64,000 bases of DNA from Liquidambar formosana (Eukaryota > Streptophyta > Magnoliopsida > Saxifragales > Altingiaceae). Within the stretch, counting starts at the first letter, position 1; each line of letters starts with the position of its first letter. The notes under the pieces are model-generated. The model was not told the origin of the DNA. It did not search any database and was given only the letters and a program-made list of their open reading frames with translations. The stretch is taken from positions 7,862,333-7,926,332 of the forward strand of contig CM077831.1 in assembly GCA_039720395.1 (NCBI GenBank). Direction: 5' to 3'. Made by a program: the position numbers and the translations under genes. Of the stretch, positions 31,843 through 44,073 are shown one piece after another.

Positions 31843-34800
31843 ATGGCTCACCGCAACCCGTTATCCAACATTTTGGAAACCAACCGTTTAAGTGGACCTA
31901 ATTATCTTGATTGGTTAAGGAATTTAAAAGTCGTTTTGAATTCTGAAAATATTACCTATGCACTTCAAAGTCCACTTCCCAATGCTCCTACTGAGGCTGC
32001 AACTCGGCAAGAGAAAGACGCTTATCAGAAGCGCATGGATGATGATCTTATGACGAGATGCTATATGATGGTGTCTCTAAGTCCTGAGCTTAAGAAGCAA
32101 TACGAGTCCATGGGAAGTGCACCCGAGATATTTGTCCACATACAAGAGTTGTATGGCAAAGAGTTCTTGCTTGAATGTGATGAATGGGTTGAAGTTCCTG
32201 CTTCCAATTCTATGCTCAAGCCTAAAAGCAAGGGAATAAGAAAGGGTAAGAGTACCCAAAGGAAGAGGAAAGGTAAAGGGATCTGTTTTTACTGCGGTAA
32301 AGATGGGCATTGGAAACGTAACTGCCAAGAGTATCTAGATACTCCGAAGAACCAACCTTCGGAAGGTATGGATTATGCTCTTATACTTGAGACTAACATG
32401 AGTGTTAGCTCTGCTTCCACTTGGGTACTAGATTCTGGTGCGAGTTCTCATATTTGTAATTCCATGCAGGACCTAGTGGGAAGCAGAAGGCTGAGTAAAG
32501 GAGAAGTAACCCTACGAGTGGGAAATGGAGCAAACGTTGCTGCATTAGCCGTGGGGACTTGCTGCTTGACTTTGCCTAGTGGGAGTAGTTTAGAATTATC
32601 AGGCTGTCTTTATATTCCAGAAGTTATAAGAAACATTATTTCTATTTCAGTATTATCTAAACAAGGATTTAGGTTTGTTTTTGAGGAGAATAAATGTTCT
32701 TTATTTAAAAATGAAGAGTTCATTACTTCTGGAGTTTATGTGAATGGCCTTTATTTTCTAAACTTTATTGCAAATGTTAATTGCATAGAACATGATAGTT
32801 CTAAATTGAATGCAGACAAACCCAAAAGAACAAGAGATGAAGAAAACTCCGCATATAACTGGCACTTGAGACTAGGTCATATCAGTGAGAATAGGATTTA
32901 CAAGATGTGTAAGGATGGACAATTGGGTCCATTGGTTTCTATGCCCTTTCCAACTTGTGAATCCTGTTTACTAGGTAAAATGACCAAGTCACCTTTCACC
33001 GGTCACGGTGAGAGAGCTGCAGACATATTAGGATTGATACATAGTGATGTATGTGGTCCTATGAGCATACATGCTCGTGGAGGTTTCTCTTACTTTATAA
33101 CCTTTACCGATGATTATTCTAGGTATGGGTATGTGTACTTGATGAAGTACAAATCTGAAGCATTTGAAAAGTTCAAAGAATTCAGATATGAAGTAGAGAA
33201 ACAAACTAGTAAAAGTATTAAAGCTCTTCGATCGGATCGAGGAGGAGAATATTTAACTAGTGAGTTTTTAGATCATCTTGTTCAAGCGGGCATTCTATCT
33301 CAATGGACACTTCCTGGAACACCACAGCTTAATGGTGTGTCAGAAAGGAGGAATAGAACCTTATTGGATATGGTTAGGTCCATGATGAGTTACACTGATT
33401 TACCATTGTCCTTCTGGGGACATGCCCTGGAAACTGCCGCGTACTTGTTGAACAGAGTCCCAACCAAATCTGTCCCTAAGACACCGTATGAGATATGGAA
33501 AGGGAGAGCACCAAGCCTTAAACATATTAAGGTATGGGGTTGCACTGCATATGTAAAGACACATGATGCAACCAAGTTAGAATCAAGATCAATTAAATGT
33601 AGGGTTGTGGGATATCCTAAAGAGAGTTTAGGATATTATTTCTATTATCCTGATGAACAAAAGGTGTTTGTTAGTAAGTTTGCAGTCTTTCTTGAAAAAG
33701 AGTTTATTCAAGAAGGAGGCAATAACAGGAAAATAGAACTCAAAGAATTGTCTGATGAGACACAAACCGACAGTGATCCCACCCCTGTCCCTGATGAGAC
33801 AGAACCCACTAATGTACCACAACCTCAACGTAGATCGAGTAGGGTATCTGTTGCACCTGAGAGATATGGATTTCTCAACCATAATGCAGAGGAATTGTTC
33901 CTTGGTGATAGAGAACACCGAGATGACCCTACTACTTACGGACAGGCGATTTCGGATATTGATTCGAACAAATGGCTGGAAGCTATGAAATCTGAAATGG
34001 ACTCGATGTATTCCAACAAAGTCTGGACTTTAGTTGATCCACCAGAAAGTATAGTACCTATTGGCTGCAAATGGATCTTCAAAAGGAAGATAGGCTCAGA
34101 TGGAAAGGTAGAGACCTATAAGGCTAGGCTAGTGGCAAAAGGTTACCGACAAAGACATGGTATTGACTATGAGGAAACCTTCTCGCCAGTGGCTATGCTT
34201 AAGTCCATTAGGATCTTGTTAGCTATAGCTGCGCACTACGATTATGAGATATGGCAACTGGATGTAAAGACCGCTTTCCTTAATGGAAACATTGAAGAAG
34301 ACCTTTATATGCAGCAACCTGAGGGTTTTACATCCAGTGGTGAGGACCACAAAGTGTGCAAGCTACAGCGGTCCATTTATGGACTCAAACAAGCTTCTAG
34401 AAGCTGGAACATCCGATTCGATGAGGCAATCAAATCGTTTGGTTTCCTACAGAATATGGATGAACCATGTGTGTACAAGAAAGTTAGTAGGAGTGCGATT
34501 ACCTTCCTGGTCCTATATGTTGATGACATTCTACTTATCGGGAATAAAGTAGAAACGTTATCAAAAGTGAAAGAGTGGCTTTCACAGAATTTCTCCATGA
34601 AAGATTTGGGAGAAGCATCCTATATTCTGGGAATAAAGGTCTATAGAGATAGATCTAAAAGGATGCTAGGTCTCTCCCAATCATTGTACATAGACAAAAT
34701 ATTGAAAAGGTTCAATTTAGAAGATTCCAAAAGAGGTCTAATTCTTGTTAGGCATGGAATCAAGTTGTCTAAAAACATGGCACCTAAAACTCCAGAGGAG

Positions 34801-35502
34801 ATTGCGTACATGAGGACGATTCCCTATGCTTCTGCAGTAGGGAGTCTAATGTATGCCATGTTGTGTACAAGACCAGATATCGCTTTTGGTGTAAGTGTTA
34901 CAAGCAGATATCAGGCAGACCCAGGTGTGAAACACTGGGAAGCAGTCAAGGCTGTCCTTAAGTACTTAAGAAGAACTAAGGAACTATTCCTTGTCTATGG
35001 AGGAAGAAATTTAGAAATGGTTGGTTATACGGATTCAGATTTTCAATCTAACGATGATGATAGGAAATCAACATCGGGGTATGTTTTCACCTTGAATGGT
35101 GGAGCTGTAAGTTGGAGGAGCTGTAAACAGGATGTTACAGCGGACTCCACTGCAGAGGCTGAGTACATTGCTGCATCAGAGGCTGCAAAGGAAGCTGTTT
35201 GGATAAAGAAGTTCATTACTGAACTGGGAGTAGTTCCTGCCATTGAGAAGCCCTTGCCATTGTTTTGTGACAACAACGGGGCTATTGCTCAAGCTAAGGA
35301 ACCACGGTCTCATCAAAAGTCCAAACACATTGAGCGTCGATTCCATGTGATTAGAGAGATCATTGGAAGAGGTGATATTAGCATACAGAAGATTCACACA
35401 ACAGAAAATGTAGCAGATCCCTTCACTAAAGCTATGACCCAAGAGCAGTTGGATCACCACAGACAGGAAATGGGTATTAGATACATTGTGGATTGGCTAT
35501 AG
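31843..35502 (+). CDS. copia Gag-Pol polyprotein (1219 aa), intact
   Basis: ATG at 31843, TAG at 35500-35502. Gag covers about 1-165 with a CCHC knuckle ([14 protein letters not shown], 148-161). Protease has DSG at 197-199. Integrase has H341, H345, C372, C375 and catalytic D402, D465 and E501. RT has YVDD at 892-895. RNase H begins near 1060 (TDSDFQS) and includes [14 protein letters not shown]. The polyprotein acts in virus-like particles to copy and integrate the element. Gag is short: after [10 protein letters not shown] (about residue 110) it jumps to the basic region, whereas copy 2 keeps about 100 more residues there. The frame is open and all catalytic residues are present, so it could be autonomous unless the missing capsid part is essential. 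Confidence 0.95.
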   Translation: MAHRNPLSNILETNRLSGPNYLDWLRNLKVVLNSENITYALQSPLPNAPTEAATRQEKDAYQKRMDDDLMTRCYMMVSLSPELKKQYESMGSAPEIFVHIQELYGKEFLLECDEWVEVPASNSMLKPKSKGIRKGKSTQRKRKGKGICFYCGKDGHWKRNCQEYLDTPKNQPSEGMDYALILETNMSVSSASTWVLDSGASSHICNSMQDLVGSRRLSKGEVTLRVGNGANVAALAVGTCCLTLPSGSSLELSGCLYIPEVIRNIISISVLSKQGFRFVFEENKCSLFKNEEFITSGVYVNGLYFLNFIANVNCIEHDSSKLNADKPKRTRDEENSAYNWHLRLGHISENRIYKMCKDGQLGPLVSMPFPTCESCLLGKMTKSPFTGHGERAADILGLIHSDVCGPMSIHARGGFSYFITFTDDYSRYGYVYLMKYKSEAFEKFKEFRYEVEKQTSKSIKALRSDRGGEYLTSEFLDHLVQAGILSQWTLPGTPQLNGVSERRNRTLLDMVRSMMSYTDLPLSFWGHALETAAYLLNRVPTKSVPKTPYEIWKGRAPSLKHIKVWGCTAYVKTHDATKLESRSIKCRVVGYPKESLGYYFYYPDEQKVFVSKFAVFLEKEFIQEGGNNRKIELKELSDETQTDSDPTPVPDETEPTNVPQPQRRSSRVSVAPERYGFLNHNAEELFLGDREHRDDPTTYGQAISDIDSNKWLEAMKSEMDSMYSNKVWTLVDPPESIVPIGCKWIFKRKIGSDGKVETYKARLVAKGYRQRHGIDYEETFSPVAMLKSIRILLAIAAHYDYEIWQLDVKTAFLNGNIEEDLYMQQPEGFTSSGEDHKVCKLQRSIYGLKQASRSWNIRFDEAIKSFGFLQNMDEPCVYKKVSRSAITFLVLYVDDILLIGNKVETLSKVKEWLSQNFSMKDLGEASYILGIKVYRDRSKRMLGLSQSLYIDKILKRFNLEDSKRGLILVRHGIKLSKNMAPKTPEEIAYMRTIPYASAVGSLMYAMLCTRPDIAFGVSVTSRYQADPGVKHWEAVKAVLKYLRRTKELFLVYGGRNLEMVGYTDSDFQSNDDDRKSTSGYVFTLNGGAVSWRSCKQDVTADSTAEAEYIAASEAAKEAVWIKKFITELGVVPAIEKPLPLFCDNNGAIAQAKEPRSHQKSKHIERRFHVIREIIGRGDISIQKIHTTENVADPFTKAMTQEQLDHHRQEMGIRYIVDWL

Positions 35503-35505
35503 TGC

Positions 35506-35516
35506 AAGTGGGAGAT
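35506..35516 (+). other. polypurine tract of copia copy 1
   Basis: AAGTGGGAGAT lies directly before the 3' LTR, the expected start of plus-strand DNA synthesis. The reverse complement is beside the 3' LTR of copy 2 at 38238-38250. Confidence 0.85.
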
Positions 35517-37172
35517 TGTTAGAGTTATGCCCTAGAGCCAATCATAGAGATGATTGTTTAGGGATAAAGGAACAATCATTTGATTTCATTTATGTATGTC
35601 ACATTTATTATTGATTTAATAAAAGGGCTTATTCTATTATGTTTGTATGCATCATTTATATTTACATAATATGTCCAAGGAGTTAGAGTTGAGAATATTG
35701 AATTACAAAGAGTTGTAATTATGAGACTGTAAATATATCTCTGTACTAAACTCCTAAATCATTCCTAGTTGAAGGTTCACTATGATGGACAGTAATGAAC
35801 CATAGGACTAGCACTTGTTAGGTTGACTCTATAGGAGGATAGCTGGTCTCAAGCTATTTGTGTGGAGACACTACAACCAACAGGTGGGTGCCTGTTAATA
35901 GAATAGGTACACTGAATGTGACCAAAGATTTGAGATAAACTGAATGGAGTTTTAACCTGCCTGTCAATCAGTTTCTCAATGTTATAGTGGTACAAGTAAT
36001 CCTTAGACCTGAGACACCATAGTTACCTTATGCATGTAGCTTTAGAAGTTTGAAAACACTAAGTGCAGATTCTATTCATGGGTCTGTAAAGGTGTTCATT
36101 GGCCCTATTGCTATATGTATGAAGGCATATGAGTGATCGACAAGGAATCCATTACTCTCAGGAAAAAGAGAGAGAATGTCTCATATATCATTCATGATAT
36201 AACTCATTCAGTCCATGGCCATGGCAGTGTGAATATGGAAAGGAGTTTCCATAAGTTCATCATTGAGTTGATATTTATGAATGAGTATAAAGTAATTGAA
36301 CTAGGGACTTGACAGACTTCCATGTCCTATTAGTTCAATTGGAGACATTGTGTAAATGGAAGGATGCAATTATAACCTATAAACTATAACAAAAGGGTTC
36401 TTTGATAGATACATATTTACTTCATTAAGGACGACACCATGAACCATATGCTAGGTGTTATTCATGGTTAATAGAAGCCCTAATTGATATAAGTGAGTTA
36501 TAATCAATTAGGGAATTGGAAGGAGTTCCAATTAGACCCTAAATGGAAAGAGTTCCATTGTGCACACCTCGTGCTATTCCTACTACTTGATGATGTGAAC
36601 CCAATGGGTCACACACTGATCATGCAAGATGAGCTTTAAAGTTTATGAGAGAAAGGGTATGAGTGCATAAAGAATAGTTCTTTGAGGCCTATTTATATTT
36701 GATATAATTTATAGGGGTTATTGTGCAATTTAGAGAAATTGCATCACACCCTAATAGGGTTTCACCCTATGGCCGGCCCCCCCTAGTGTGGACTATATAA
36801 GTCACACTTTATGATGTGTGACATCATCACAAGTTGAAATCCCAAGGGGCTGTCCAGATTTTCCAGCCTCCCTCTCTCTCTCTCCTCTCTTCTCCTTCAC
36901 TAGCAACAACAAGGAAAAGGTGGAAAGGACTTGAAGCTCTAGCTAGGTGTGGATACCGTTGGAGGCAGCACACTTGGGCTGCTCATTCACTGCTGTCCGG
37001 AATCAAAGCTTGGAGCAAAAAGGAGAAGACAAAAATTCTGTAAGTGGTCTAAGCCTCTTCATAGTTAAGGTTTGATTTTGTATATGCATAGTTAGATTCA
37101 TGGGCTGTGGAATCAAAGGGAAAATTTTTATATTCCGCACTTCTATTTTTCCCTCTTGTATGATTCCCAACA
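35517..37172 (+). repeat. 3' LTR of copia copy 1
   Basis: Same length and ends as 27161-28816, followed by the GGTAC target duplication at 37173-37177. Confidence 0.95.
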
Positions 37173-37177
37173 GGTAC

Positions 37178-38237
37178 AGCACATGTTGTGCACAATGGAA
37201 CACTTTCCATTAAGGGTCTAATTGGAACTCCTTCCAATTCCCTAATTGATTATAACTCATTTATATCAATTAGGGCTTCTACTAACCATGAGTAACACCT
37301 AGCATATGGCTCATGGTGTGGTCCTTAATGAGGTGAATAGTCATTTACAAAGAACCCTTCTGTTCTAGCTTATAGGTTACAATTACATCCTTCCCTCAAC
37401 ACAATGTCTCCAATTGAACTAATAGGACATGGAAGTCTGTCAAGTCCCTAGTTCAATTACTTTATACTTATTCATTAATATCAACTCAATGATGAACTTA
37501 TGGAAACTCCTTTCCATATTCATTCTACCATAGGCCCTTGGATTTAATGAGTTATATTCAATGAATGCTATATGAGACATTCACTCTCTTTTTCCTGAGA
37601 GTGATGGATTCCTTGTTGATCACTCACATGGCTTCACACACATAGCAGTAGGGCCAATGAACACCCTTACAGACCCCTAAATAGGATCTGCACTTAGTGT
37701 TAGCAAACTTCTAAAGCTACATGCATAAGACAACTATGGTGTCTCAGGTCTAAGGATTACTTGTACCACTTTAACAATGAGAAACTGATTGACAGGCAGG
37801 ATAAAACTCCATTCAGTTTATCTCATATCTTTGGTCACATTCAGTGTACCTATTCTCGTAATAGGCACCCACTTGTTGGTTGTAGTGTCTCCACACAAAT
37901 AGCTTGAGACTAGCTATCCTCCTATAGAGTCAACCTAGCAAGTGCGAGTCCTATATTTCATTACTGTCCATCATAGTGAACCTTCAACTAGGAATGTTTT
38001 AGGAGTTTAGTACAGAGATATATTTACAGTCTCAAAATTACAACACTTTGTAATTTCATATTCTCAACTCTAACTCCATGGACATATTATGTAAATATAA
38101 ATAATGCATATAAACATAATAAAATAAGCCCTTTTATTAAATCAATAATAAATGTGACATGCATAAATGAAATCAATTGATTGTTCCTAATCCCTAAACA
38201 ATCATCTCTATGATTGGCTCTAGGGCATAATCCTAAC
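37178..38237 (-). repeat. 3' LTR of copia copy 2, proximal piece
   Basis: It continues the LTR broken at 27160 and ends ATAATCCTAACA, next to the reverse-complement polypurine tract (ATCTCCCACTTGCAC). Confidence 0.9.
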
Positions 38238-40649
38238 AATCTCCCACTTGCACTATAGCCAATCCACCATGTATCTCATACCCATATCCTGTCGGTGGTG
38301 ATCCAACACACTTGGGTCATAGCCTTAGTAAAGGGGTCTTCTTTATTCTCTGTTGTATTAAACTTCTATATGTATATGTCATCTCTTCCAATGATCTCTC
38401 TAATCACTTGGAATCGCCGCTTAAGGTTTGAACTTTTGATGAGACCGTGGATCCTTGTCTTGAGCAATAGCCTCATTGTTGTCACAAAAACAATAGTAAG
38501 GGCTTCTCAATGTCAGGAACCACTTTTAGTTCTGCAATGAACTAACTCATCCAAACATGCAGCAATTCGCTCAACCTCTGTAATGGAGTCTACTACAGTA
38601 CCCCACTTACAGCTTCTCCATTTGACGTTTCCACTTTTTAAAGTGAAAACATTGTCCACATTACCAACCATTTTCAAGTTTCTTTCTCCATAGAAAAGGT
38701 ATAGGTCCTTTAGTTCTTCTTAAGTACTTAAGGATAGCCTTGACTGCTTCCCAAGGTTTCTTGCCTAGGTTTGCCTGATATCTGCTCGCAACATTTACAG
38801 CAAAACTGATATCTGGTCATGTACTTAGCATAGCATATGCTTTTGGACAACTTGATTTCATGTCTGATAGGAATTAGACCTCTTTTGAAATCATGCATTT
38901 TGAACTTATTCAAAATCTTGTCTACGTACATCGATTGGGAGAGACTTAGCATCCTTTAAGCTCTATCTCTATAGACCTCTATTCCCAGAATATAGGATGC
39001 TTCTTCCAAATCTTTTATGGAGAAACTCTGTGAAAACCAATTTTTCACTTTTGACAACGTCTCTACATTATTCCTAATAAGTAGAATGTCATCCACTTAT
39101 AGGACCATAAATGTGATCGCACTCCCACTAACCCTTTGTACAATCATGGTAAAATAATGGGTTCTGTCTCAACAGGGATAGGGGTTGCATCAATGTCAGT
39201 TTGTGTCTCATTAGACAACTCTTTGAGTTCCATTTTCCTGTTGTTGCCTCCTTCTTAAATAAAATCTTTTTCAAGAAAGATCGCAAACTTACAAACAAAA
39301 CAACTTTTGTTCATCAGGATAATAGATTTAGTATCCTAAACTCTCTTTAGGATAATTCACAAACCTACTTTTAAGTTATCTTGATTTCCAATTTGGCTAT
39401 AGTATATGTCTCTACATATACTGTGCAACCCTTTACCTTAACACGCATAAGGTTTGGTGCTTCCCTTTCCATATCTTATATAGGTCTTAAGGGACATCCT
39501 TGGTTTGAACTCTGTTTCACAGGTATGTGGCAATTTCTAGGGCATATCCTTAAAAGGATATTTTAGGTCGTTGTAACTTATCATGGATTGGACCATATCC
39601 AATAAGATCCTATTCCTCCTTTCTAAAACTCCATTTCTAAGAGGTATCCATTGTGATAGAATGCTTACTTGAACAAATTAATCTAAAAGATCACCGGTTA
39701 AATATTTGCCTCCTCGATCCAATCGTAGAGCTTGATATTTTTACCGGACTGTTTCTCTACTTTATATCTGAATTCATTGAACCTTTCAAATGTTTCAAAT
39801 TTGTACTTCTTTAAGTATACACACCCAAACCTAGAATGAATCATCGGTAAAGGTTGTAAAGTAAGAGAAACCTCTACATACATCACTATGTATATTTTAT
39901 TCTCTTAAGATTATTAGCATTCAATTTAGAACTATCATGCTCTATACAACTAACATTTAGTTTAGAGCATGATCCATACCTTCCGAAAGTTGGCTCTTTA
40001 GGGTATCCAGATACTCCCGGCAGTTACGTTTCCAGTACCCATCCTTGCCACAGTGAAAACGGGTTCCTTTGGCCTTGTCGGTATTACCTTTCTTGATGCC
40101 TCCCTTTGGCTTTAAGTTCTTCTTCTTCTTCCCTTGGGTACTCTTACCCTTGCCTTTTCCCTTGCCCTTGGGCTTGGGTTTGGCTTTGGAAGTAGAAGCT
40201 CCATCAAATGCGAGCAAATTGTGTAGCCCAGGAAGAGTGAGCTCAAGCTTGTTCATATGAAAATTCATAACGAAATACCCAAATGAATCAGGAAGGGACT
40301 ACAGAATAATGTCTAAACACATATCAGCTTCAATGATCACATCAAGTTTCTCAAGCTACTCGATATGGTTGATCATCTTCAAGGTGTGATCAGTCACGGA
40401 TGAACCCTTGTTCATCCTTGCCTTGAATAGATCCTTGACAATATTATATTTAGCGGTCCTACTTTGCTCCCCATACAACTCTTGTAAGTGGAGAAAGATG
40501 TCGGGAGCGCTACTCATGGACTCATGTTGCTTCTAAAGCTCAGGGCTTATGGATGCCATCATATAGCATCTTGCCTTTAGGTCGTTGTCCATGCGCTTCT
40601 GATAATCGTCTTTCTCCTGTTGAGTTGCAGCCTCAGTAGGAGCCTTAGG
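38238..40649 (-). pseudogene. copia pol and gag remnant of copy 2
   Basis: RNase H and RT pieces (for example LSQSMYVDKILNKFKM near 38890-38952) are followed by a jump that loses the front of RT. Integrase core pieces lie at about 39360-39900. The protease is deleted (junction near 39945), and the integrase zinc region is missing with the same breakpoint as in copy 3. Gag at 39957-40649 retains the ~100-residue segment absent from copies 1 and 3, with in-frame stops. Its zinc knuckle also lacks the second cysteine (RFHCGKDGYWKRNC keeps only part of the pattern). Not functional. Confidence 0.85.
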
Positions 40650-40654
40650 AAGTG

Positions 40655-43600
40655 TGTGGACCCTAAAAAGAGGCCCACAGGAGGGTTTAAAAGTCGCCAG
40701 TCTATGGACCCAGGAGAAAAGGCCCACGAATGGGTTTGGAAAAAGAAAGGAGTCGCCACCTTATTTTTTAAAGGAAACAAGGAAAACCCTAAAAAAACGG
40801 TTTTGTTTTAGGAAAACAAAAGATTGACTCCATATTTAAAAATGGTAAGGCAAATGATCTTTTGGAAACCAGAGAAATCGGGGATTCGGAGGCTAAGTTA
40901 CGATATGGGAAGGTTCTAGGCAAAGCCTATAGGCACCTATATCGCCCTAAACGGTCTCTTAATTTAATTGGGCTAAATCAAAGTCTTATCACACACAAAT
41001 CAACAATTATCATCACAAGACAGCATGCATATCATTCATTCATTCATCCACATAATCAAGTAAATCAAAGAAAAACAAAAAAAAGAAAGAGGGGAGAGGA
41101 AACCTAGGATACTTAGTATCCTAGGGCGGACTTGAACCTCACGAAGAGCGCCTACGTACCATGTATGGAAATACATGGATCAAAGTCCATGTAGTTCGAA
41201 AGGGAATAGGGTTATAACCTAATCAAGGCCTATGGTAAACCCTAAGTTTCCTTTCAAGTAAAACATGGTAAGTTTCCAAAAATGAGTGATTCTCAAAAGA
41301 TTTTTGGTAAATATAGAATTCGATAAAGATGGAAACTTTGATTTAAAAGGTATTTGTTACGAAAGGAAACTATAGGAATTACCATACCCTTCTATTAGGA
41401 AACAACCCTAGGGGGGGAGAAAGGGAAAGTTTCAAGGAAAGGAAAGAAGGGTGAATTGGGGCACCCTCATACCCTACTTACCTTAAGCAAAAGCAACCTG
41501 TCAAAGTAACCACCCTATTGCATAGGGTAATTAACTTATTTGTAAGATTTCATCTTACAATAGCCAAAATAACCACCCCACATTGGTGGGATAGTTGCAC
41601 CTGTTGTACCTATCAAAGCACCTGCAATTTCCATGCAAAACATACCAAAATACCAACCAACCAAGCTAGATTCCAAATCAAGCCATTATCATGCTTAAAC
41701 ATAAGCAAACACATGCTCAAAATATCATATCAAGGACAAATAACAGATCTGGACAGAATTGAAATAAGGCTTAAAATCAACCACAAGTCATGCAACAACA
41801 TGAATCATAAGCTAACTAAAACCCTAATTCAATCCTATATGCAATGACATGCAATAAACCCTAAAATCCACTACTATGAATGCAAAAATATCATTTTTAG
41901 GGAAATAAACAAATCTGGACAGAATTGAATTAAAGCCTATATTCATCCACTAAGCATGCAAACAACATAAATAGTGAACAATCGTAAACCCTAATTTGAT
42001 CCTAGAACCATGACATGCATAAAAGCCCTAAAATTAATTATGTGAATGCTCAAAAATATCATAGTTATCAAATATGCAGCACATATATATCAACTATGAA
42101 GAAGAAATAAAGAAAATCCCTAAGCTATCATGCTATATGCAACTTTCCTAATACAAGGATGAATGAAACCCTAGAGTCACAATTGTGCTCAAAATCACAT
42201 AAAATAACTCTAAATCATGCAAAACTCATCATAAACATCATTCTAATCATGCATATTAATCAATAGAAGCATCAACACATGATAAAAATACAAGCTTGCA
42301 CATGAAATATGGCTATTCCAAGTAAAAACTCAATTTCAGCACTAAGGAAACCCTAGAATCCCAAACATGCAGTAAATCACATGGAATAGCATCCTAGCAT
42401 ACTAAACAGCCCATAAACATTATCCTAATCATGCATACTAACTAATAGAAATAGCAAAACACAATAAAAACACAAGCTTTAATATGCAAAAGAGTTATTT
42501 CATGCAGAAAACCATTTTCAGCACTAAGGAAACCCTAAAGTCCCAAACATGCAGTAAATCACATGGGATAACATCCTAGCATACTAAACAGCCCATGAAT
42601 ATGATCCTAAACATGCATACTAACTAATAGAAATAGCAAAACATAATAAAAACACAAGCTTTAATATGGAATAATGCTATCTTATGCAAAAACCCTAGTT
42701 TGAATGAAAGAGAGAAAGGGGAAGAGGTATACCTATGGTGGCTGCTGTAGAGAGTCCTCCTCTTCTTATTGTACTGCTGGAAATTCCTTCCTTCAAGCCT
42801 TCAAGCAAAGCTCCAGCCTTCCTTCAAGCTCTCTCTCTCACTCTCTCACTCAAAGTTTAGGCTAAACTACCCTAAGGATGGCTGCCATAGCCTCCAAGTC
42901 TCACACATGCCTCACACTTCAGAAATTGCCTCCCCATTGCTGAAGTATAAGGGGGTATTTATAGGGATTGAGGGAAAACCCTCAATGGTTGGGATTAAAA
43001 CCCTAGGGATTGATCCAAGGGTTCTTAGAGGTTCCCTTGGGGCTCAAGTAGGTCAAATAGGTCAGAAATTAGGGTTAAATGGCGGCTAGAGACGAGCAAA
43101 TCCGAGGAAATAGGGAGGGAGCCGCGTCAAAGCTCAAAAAAGGAAAGTGGCTCGGGTGACCACCTGGGGCTGGGCGGCTAGCCGCCTGGGCCCAGGCGGC
43201 TAGCCGCCCAGGCCTAGGTGGTCACCCGAGGCCATGTCATCTTATGCCCTAATTTGACCCCCTTCGACTTCCAAATGTGTTTCAGGGCCCAAATCAACTC
43301 CGATTTCGACGAAACGAAAGCCAAAACGACCGTGTTTCGAAGGGGAATGTAATTTGAGTCACTTGAGGGCAAGAAACCCTAGCCATGGCTGCATGGTTGG
43401 GTCCTACAAAGGTGGTTAACCGCTATGCCTCACCATCGCTTAGCTTAGGTATGCACATAGGGTCGCACCGAATGCTTTCTAATTCGAAATTCAACCTCCC
43501 TAAACACATTTAGGAATGAAATTAAGACTAATCAAGGTCGAATGAGTAGTCATAGAGTGAAAATCATGAACCAATTCGGGCTAACCCGAAGTAGGTCTTT

Positions 43601-43938
43601 TAGCCAACCTGAGCCTTGTTGAGCCATTCTACTCCCGAACCTTCAATTCATCGAATTGAACCCAAAAATACCTCAAATGCAACCATATGAACTCCAATTG
43701 GCAACTTGGAGATCATTTCAAGGTCAAATGGAAAGTTTGTGACCAAAAAGATGATTATGCCCCTCAAGTCACAAAAGTTCTTATTAACCCTCAAGATCAA
43801 CTCCAAATCGAACCAAAATTCATACACACCATCCTTAGGACCCTAGAAACTCAATGCAAAAGACTAAACTCAAAAAGGAAACAAAAAGACACATGCAATG
43901 ACACACCCTAGCTAAGGTGGCAAAAATGGGGTGTGACA
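40655..43938 (-). repeat. solo LTR of the Tat family in copia gag, with 5-bp target duplication
   Basis: AAGTG is duplicated at 40650-40654 and 43939-43943. The 3284-bp unit has the same ends as 11021-14328, a TATA box at 42956-42963 (minus), the 80-bp palindrome at 43151-43230, 182-bp repeats (42163-42690) and the duplicated 3' end. Solo LTRs arise by recombination between the two LTRs of a full element. Confidence 0.95.
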
Positions 43939-43943
43939 AAGTG

Positions 43944-44073
43944 GGCCATCAAGTGTGTAGGTAATCTTTTCAGAATTTAAAACTATTTTCAAATTCCTTA
44001 GCCAATCAAGATAATTTGGTCCAGTTAAACAGTTGGTTTCCAATATTTTGGATAACGGGTTGAGGTGAGCCAT
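43944..44073 (-). pseudogene. start of copia copy 2 gag
   Basis: ATG at 44073-44071, homologous to the first ~45 residues of copy 1 Gag. It continues at 40649 beyond the solo LTR. Confidence 0.8.

Larger units (their letters stand above)
27161..37172 (+). mobile_element. full-length young Ty1/copia element (copy 1)
   Basis: Two 1656-bp LTRs (27161-28816 and 35517-37172) differ at about 15 positions by my eye count, roughly 99% identity. GGTAC is duplicated at 27156-27160 and 37173-37177. PBS, a 3-kb leader, one 1219-aa ORF and a purine tract are all present. With the commonly used plant LTR rate of about 1.3e-8 per site per year, the insertion would be a few hundred thousand years old, a rough inference. 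It sits inside the 3' LTR of copy 2. The lineage within copia is not assigned. Confidence 0.95.
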
